A stretch of 9,640 nt of DNA from an uncultured Erysipelotrichaceae bacterium (lineage in GTDB: Bacteria; Bacillota_I; Bacilli_A; Erysipelotrichales; Coprobacillaceae): contig ONFH01000004.1 in assembly GCA_900317015.1 (NCBI GenBank), forward strand, positions 1-9,640, written 5' to 3'. The translations under genes were made by a program, and so were the position numbers. Numbering within the stretch: position 1 is the first letter of the stretch; each line of letters begins with the position of its first letter. The notes below the pieces were generated by a model. The model was not told the origin of the DNA. It made no database searches and was given only the letters and a program-made list of their open reading frames with translations. This document shows, piece after piece, positions 6,425-9,640 of this stretch.

Positions 6425-7885
6425 TTATTTATGAAGATCTTCCTTAATGGATGTTGTGGAGATTTCTGGTGTACGAGGAAGGTATACGACATCGACACCT
6501 TCTTCTTTTAAGAAGTCAAACTTGCCTTTCCAGTCATCACCCATGACAAAGGTATCGACATGATATTCTTTGACATCGGTCTTCTTCTGTTCCCAAGACT
6601 TTTCTGGAATGACTAAGTCGACATAACGAATGGCTTCTAGTAACTGTTTACGTTCTTCATAACTGAAGTAACACTTCTTATGTTTCTGTTCCCAGTTGAA
6701 TTCATCTGTACTTAAAACGACGATCAAGTAATCGCCTAAAGCTTTGGCACGTTTTAAGAGGTTGATATGACCATAGTGTAATAAGTCAAATGTTCCATAC
6801 GTAATGACACGACGCATACCAGAATGATGGGAATTATCTAATAAAGCACGTTCGAAACGTACATCTAATGGTGACTGTGAAATTTCTGAACGTTTATCAC
6901 GACCCATTAAATTCTTGACGACTTCTTTTGGAGAAACACCATTTTCAATGATATCATTAACGGCATTGACGATTGGCATATCGACATGATAAGTCGCCGC
7001 TAGTTTCATAACGGCTGGAATGGCATTAATGCCTTCAACGACCATACCGACTTCTTTCTTGGCTTCTTCGACGCTCTTACCCTGGCCAATTAAATGCCCA
7101 CATTTATTATTACGTGAATGTACGGATGTGGCCGTGACGATCAAGTCACCCATACCAGCTAAACCATAGAATGTTTCATGGTTACAGCCCATGGCACGAC
7201 CAAGTCTTGTTAATTCGGCCATACCACGTGTCATTAAGGCAGCCTTGGTATTATCACCATAGCCTAAACCGGCGGCGATCCCAGTGCCTAAGGCAATGAT
7301 ATTCTTAACGGCCCCACATAATTCAACACCTAAAACATCAGGGTTCGTATACACACGCATACATGTGTTCATAAAGATATCCTGAACATATTCAGCTGTT
7401 TCAATATCATCACAAGCAGAAACAATCGTAGTTGGTAAGTCTAAAGCCACTTCTTCGGCATGCGTTGGACCAGATAAAGCCACAACTTTAATATGATCAT
7501 GTTTACCATCTTTACACATCTCATTACGAATGACCTGTGACATCGTCATTAATGTCGAAGATTCGATCCCTTTTGCGACATCGACGATGATTTGTCCATC
7601 TTTCACATAAGGAGCGGCCGTCTTTGAAGTTGAACGAACAAAGACAGAAGGCACCGCAAATAAGAGAATATCCTTATCTTTACATACTTCTGCAATATCC
7701 TTTGTGTACTGTAATGTGTCAGGGATGACCATCTTTGGTAAGTTTGGATGTTTATGAGTCGCTTCTAAGTTGTCAATTTCCTGAGGTAAGGCACTCCAGA
7801 CCATGACATCCTTTCCACTGTTGCATAACATTCTGGCGAGTGCCATGCCCCATGTTCCTGCGCCTAATACGCCTACTTTTGTCAT
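6425..7885 (-). CDS. gpsA-tagD: Fused glycerol-3-phosphate dehydrogenase / glycerol-3-phosphate cytidylyltransferase
   Basis: One 486-residue frame joins two full cytoplasmic enzymes. Residues 1 to about 335 are GpsA, which reduces DHAP to sn-glycerol-3-phosphate with NAD(P)H. It shows the dinucleotide motif GAGTWG (8-13), LSGPTHAEEVA (137-147), the probable catalytic Lys194 in GAVKN, and GLAGMGDLIVT followed by SRN (241-259). Residues 357-486 are TagD, which joins glycerol-3-phosphate and CTP into CDP-glycerol. It shows GTFDLLHYGH with the HxGH signature (364-373), GDDWKGKFDF (449-458) and RTPEISTTSI (471-480). Both parts have about the usual length of the stand-alone enzymes, and the linker is about 336-356. 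The internal Met357 has no ribosome binding site before it, which argues for a real fusion. The ATG overlaps the licD stop (TAATG), and AGGAG lies in the last licD codons, so the two are translationally coupled. A second, unfused GpsA for phospholipids may exist elsewhere. Confidence 0.96.
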   Translation of the reverse strand: MTKVGVLGAGTWGMALARMLCNSGKDVMVWSALPQEIDNLEATHKHPNLPKMVIPDTLQYTKDIAEVCKDKDILLFAVPSVFVRSTSKTAAPYVKDGQIIVDVAKGIESSTLMTMSQVIRNEMCKDGKHDHIKVVALSGPTHAEEVALDLPTTIVSACDDIETAEYVQDIFMNTCMRVYTNPDVLGVELCGAVKNIIALGTGIAAGLGYGDNTKAALMTRGMAELTRLGRAMGCNHETFYGLAGMGDLIVTATSVHSRNNKCGHLIGQGKSVEEAKKEVGMVVEGINAIPAVMKLAATYHVDMPIVNAVNDIIENGVSPKEVVKNLMGRDKRSEISQSPLDVRFERALLDNSHHSGMRRVITYGTFDLLHYGHINLLKRAKALGDYLIVVLSTDEFNWEQKHKKCYFSYEERKQLLEAIRYVDLVIPEKSWEQKKTDVKEYHVDTFVMGDDWKGKFDFLKEEGVDVVYLPRTPEISTTSIKEDLHK

Positions 7886-7897
7886 TATTTCTCACTC
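7883..7897 (-). promoter_or_regulatory. licD stop / gpsA-tagD start overlap with ribosome binding site
   Basis: The minus strand reads AATAGGAGTGAGAAATAATG: the TAA of licD and the ATG of the fusion share one base, and the AGGAG for the fusion lies within the codons for the last LicD residues (NRSEK). Ribosomes finishing LicD can restart at once, which would hold the two proteins near a fixed ratio. Confidence 0.85.
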
Positions 7898-8823
7898 CTA
7901 TTCTTAAAGTAGTCCTGATAACTTTGATTCGTATCAATGATCAATCCACCATGGATCGTATTGACTTTCTGCATCTTCATATAGTCACCATACTGGATCG
8001 TTAGTATTTCATCATAATCACTCGTTACTGGCATCTTCATGAATTCAAAATCCATGTATTCAATATGTTTCCAGCCTTCTCTTGTCTTGTAATGTTTTGG
8101 ATTATCAAACTGGAAGCTTAATAATGAGAGATACTTCGTATTCTCACTATTATATCTCGCACAGACCTTTTCAAAGGCGCGATAATCACTGAGATAATCA
8201 TATTTCTTTGCAAAGATAGAGTTATTTAATCCTTTGACGACACCTTTTAAGACATTCTTAGCTTTGTTTGGACCTTCATGATAGCGGACGTTCCATTTGG
8301 CTTTTTCCATATATGTATGACGTAGAGCCATGGCTTCCGCTTTCTGTTTTTCAAAGAGATCTTGATCATCGATAACGGCATCGACTGGGAAGATATCGAT
8401 GAAGATTCCCTGATTGAAAGGATAATGCCACTTTTCTTCCACTTCACGAATGGCCGTCGTCTGACTATTACGTAACTGAGCATGACGTCTTAATGAGCCG
8501 GGATCGGTATATTCCGTCTGGAAGAAATAAGGGAACTTAAATTCCTGCATCGCAATATTACATAAACGTTCATAGTCATCTCTTAGCATCATGACATCGA
8601 TGTCATCATCCCAAGGGATGAACCCTTTATGACGAATGACACCAAGCATCGTCCCACCCGTTGCAGAATACTTGAGATCATATTTCTTGCATACACGATC
8701 TAGTTCCGCAAGGAGGTCAAGCTCGACAGCCCATAATTCCTTCATTTTACGTGTGACCGTAAAGTCACAACGTACTTCCTCATCTAAGAAGTGATCAGGA
8801 AGTTTTATTTTTAAATCAACCAT
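7885..8823 (-). CDS. licD: LicD-family phosphotransferase (phosphocholine or phospho-alditol transfer)
   Basis: A 312-residue soluble protein of the LicD family (nucleotidyltransferase fold), whose members move phosphocholine or an alditol phosphate from a CDP-linked donor onto a glycan. The hallmark block lies at 53-77: ATGGTMLGVIRH with GGT (56-58), then the acidic WDDDID (71-76), expected to hold the metal and the CDP donor. A second family block is GIFIDIFPVD (138-147). Near the end there is IQYGDYMKMQ (276-285). No signal peptide or membrane segment is seen. AAAGGTG six bases before the ATG sets the start, and the gene begins 11 bases after the lipoprotein gene stop. Because the next, translationally coupled gene makes CDP-glycerol and no CDP-choline enzyme is present here, I infer that the donor may be CDP-glycerol. 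Choline remains the classical alternative. Confidence 0.92.
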   Translation of the reverse strand: MVDLKIKLPDHFLDEEVRCDFTVTRKMKELWAVELDLLAELDRVCKKYDLKYSATGGTMLGVIRHKGFIPWDDDIDVMMLRDDYERLCNIAMQEFKFPYFFQTEYTDPGSLRRHAQLRNSQTTAIREVEEKWHYPFNQGIFIDIFPVDAVIDDQDLFEKQKAEAMALRHTYMEKAKWNVRYHEGPNKAKNVLKGVVKGLNNSIFAKKYDYLSDYRAFEKVCARYNSENTKYLSLLSFQFDNPKHYKTREGWKHIEYMDFEFMKMPVTSDYDEILTIQYGDYMKMQKVNTIHGGLIIDTNQSYQDYFKNRSEK

Positions 8824-8834
8824 AGTTTACACCT

Positions 8835-9605
8835 TTATTCCTTTTTAGAAATATCCTGATAGAAAAGACGCATTGAAAGATCTGATAATGATCCATCACT
8901 ATTAAGAGACAGAATCGCTTTGCTTACCTGATTACTTAGTTTCAGTGAGTCATTTCTAAACTGAAAGCATAATGGGAACAGATTCGCACTTAAAACGGAT
9001 CCTTTAACGTTTGCATCCTGGTGCTGCTTCATATAGTATTCATAAGCCAGTAAGTCATTCATTGTCGCTTCGGCTTTCTGATCTTCCACAGCTTTCATGC
9101 AGGCATCAAAATCAGCGCATTCGTAAATATCCCCGCCATCATCGACCACGGAATCTTCAAAGAAGTCCCCACGGCTCATGGCGATCTTTAAATCACGCTG
9201 GTCATCGAAATGCTTGATCGTTGTATTCGATTTACGTGTGATCACGACAAGTCTTGAATACTTGTAAGGTTCACTGAAGTAATAATCTGGCAGCTGTCCC
9301 TTTGCTTCGTTGACATTGTAAGTGATTTCCTCCTTATTGCCAATGGCATCGACATTTCCAGAATCTAAGGCCTTGACTAACTGCTTATTTTCATAAGTCT
9401 TAAAGACGGCCTTCTTATTTAATTTCTTGGCGATCAGCTTGCACACTTCGACATCATAACCTGTCAGCTTCCCATTCTTATAATAAGAGAATGGGGCATA
9501 GTTCTTCTGTAAGCCAAAGACGATCGTACTTTTCTTTGATGATGAGCAGGCACTTAATCCCACCATTAAGGTCAGGGATAGTAATAATGTGAATAGTTTT
9601 TTCAT
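8835..9605 (-). CDS. Family 3 solute-binding lipoprotein (ABC-type, amino-acid-binding-like)
   Basis: A 256-residue lipoprotein (numbered from the ATG at 9605) with a lipoprotein signal: Lys-Lys, a hydrophobic core, then the lipobox LSAC with Cys20 as the lipid-bearing residue. The rest is a SBP_bac_3 bilobed domain: YAPFSYYKNGKLTGYDVEVC at 36-55 matches the first-lobe signature, VDAI (85-88) and FSEPY (110-114) follow, and NDLLAYEYY (183-191) fits the second-lobe Asp region (Asp184). Such proteins bind a small polar solute outside the membrane for an ABC importer. No permease or ATPase gene is in the window. The region between Asp86 and SEPY has no Arg where the family normally places its carboxylate-binding one, so the ligand may not be a standard amino acid. 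An ATG at 9611 would add two residues but is only one base from the AGGAGG, against seven for 9605. The gene is first in the visible operon and lies 11 bases before licD. Confidence 0.9.
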   Translation of the reverse strand: MKKLFTLLLSLTLMVGLSACSSSKKSTIVFGLQKNYAPFSYYKNGKLTGYDVEVCKLIAKKLNKKAVFKTYENKQLVKALDSGNVDAIGNKEEITYNVNEAKGQLPDYYFSEPYKYSRLVVITRKSNTTIKHFDDQRDLKIAMSRGDFFEDSVVDDGGDIYECADFDACMKAVEDQKAEATMNDLLAYEYYMKQHQDANVKGSVLSANLFPLCFQFRNDSLKLSNQVSKAILSLNSDGSLSDLSMRLFYQDISKKE

Positions 9606-9611
9606 TTCCAT

Positions 9612-9619
9612 CCCTCCTT
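9612..9619 (-). promoter_or_regulatory. Ribosome binding site that decides the lipoprotein start
   Basis: The minus strand reads AAGGAGGG (9619-9612), a near-perfect Shine-Dalgarno sequence. Counted from the AGGAGG core, the ATG at 9611 is one base away and the ATG at 9605 is seven bases away, so the downstream ATG is the better start. Confidence 0.75.
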
Positions 9620-9640
9620 AAATAATGATCTTATAAGCCA

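Noticed and set aside
6425..6817. Separate translation of TagD from its internal Met357
   Set aside because: No purine-rich ribosome binding site precedes this ATG and the frame is continuous with GpsA, so fusion is the simpler reading.
9630..9635. TATAAG on the minus strand as a -10 box for the lipoprotein operon
   Set aside because: Only about 30 bases are visible upstream and no -35 can be checked before the window ends; the gene could equally be inside a longer operon.
1..9640. CRISPR arrays, tRNA or rRNA genes, insertion sequences
   Set aside because: No short regularly spaced repeats, no transposase-like frame and no recognisable RNA gene were seen; nearly all bases are within the six genes.

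Overview
The window reads as chromosomal sequence from a low-GC Gram-positive (Bacillota). The reasons are strong purine-rich ribosome binding sites, consensus TATAAT promoters, short rho-independent terminators, a lipobox lipoprotein, and a gene set for glycerol-phosphate cell-wall polymers (TagD, LicD, YfhO, LTA-synthase-like enzymes). The gene content and codon use remind me of Erysipelotrichales-type gut bacteria, but that is an impression only. All six genes lie on the minus strand, so the window is best read from right to left. Intergenic gaps are short (at most about 130 bases) and no gene was found on the plus strand.

Right part (9605 down to 6425): an apparent operon of a family 3 solute-binding lipoprotein, a LicD-family nucleotidyl/phospho-alditol transferase, and a single polypeptide joining glycerol-3-phosphate dehydrogenase (GpsA) to glycerol-3-phosphate cytidylyltransferase (TagD). 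LicD and the fusion overlap by one base (TAATG). The fusion would take DHAP through glycerol-3-phosphate to CDP-glycerol. A hairpin directly after its stop may attenuate transcription into the next gene.

Middle (6355 to 3464): a large YfhO-family polytopic membrane protein of the kind linked to glycosylation of lipoteichoic acid. Its stop codon lies inside the stem of a strong terminator.

Left part (3330 to 1): two tandem paralogous membrane-anchored sulfatase-fold enzymes of the LTA synthase/OpgB (phosphoglycerol transferase) type. Each has its own promoter, and a terminator separates them. The second runs off the left edge. The promoter of the first carries a perfect 11-bp inverted repeat centred on its -35 box, which looks like an operator.

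As a whole the region looks like a cassette for making and decorating a glycerol-phosphate-containing surface polymer. CDP-glycerol is made in the cytoplasm by the fusion enzyme and is possibly consumed by LicD. YfhO would act outside the membrane on lipid-linked sugar, and the two sulfatase-fold enzymes would add phosphoglycerol (or a related group) outside the cell, probably from phosphatidylglycerol. The most unusual points are the GpsA-TagD fusion, its translational coupling to LicD, the operator-like repeat, and a solute-binding protein that lacks the usual ligand-binding arginine. No TagB/TagF polymerase, TarGH exporter or LicC/CDP-choline enzyme is present in the window.
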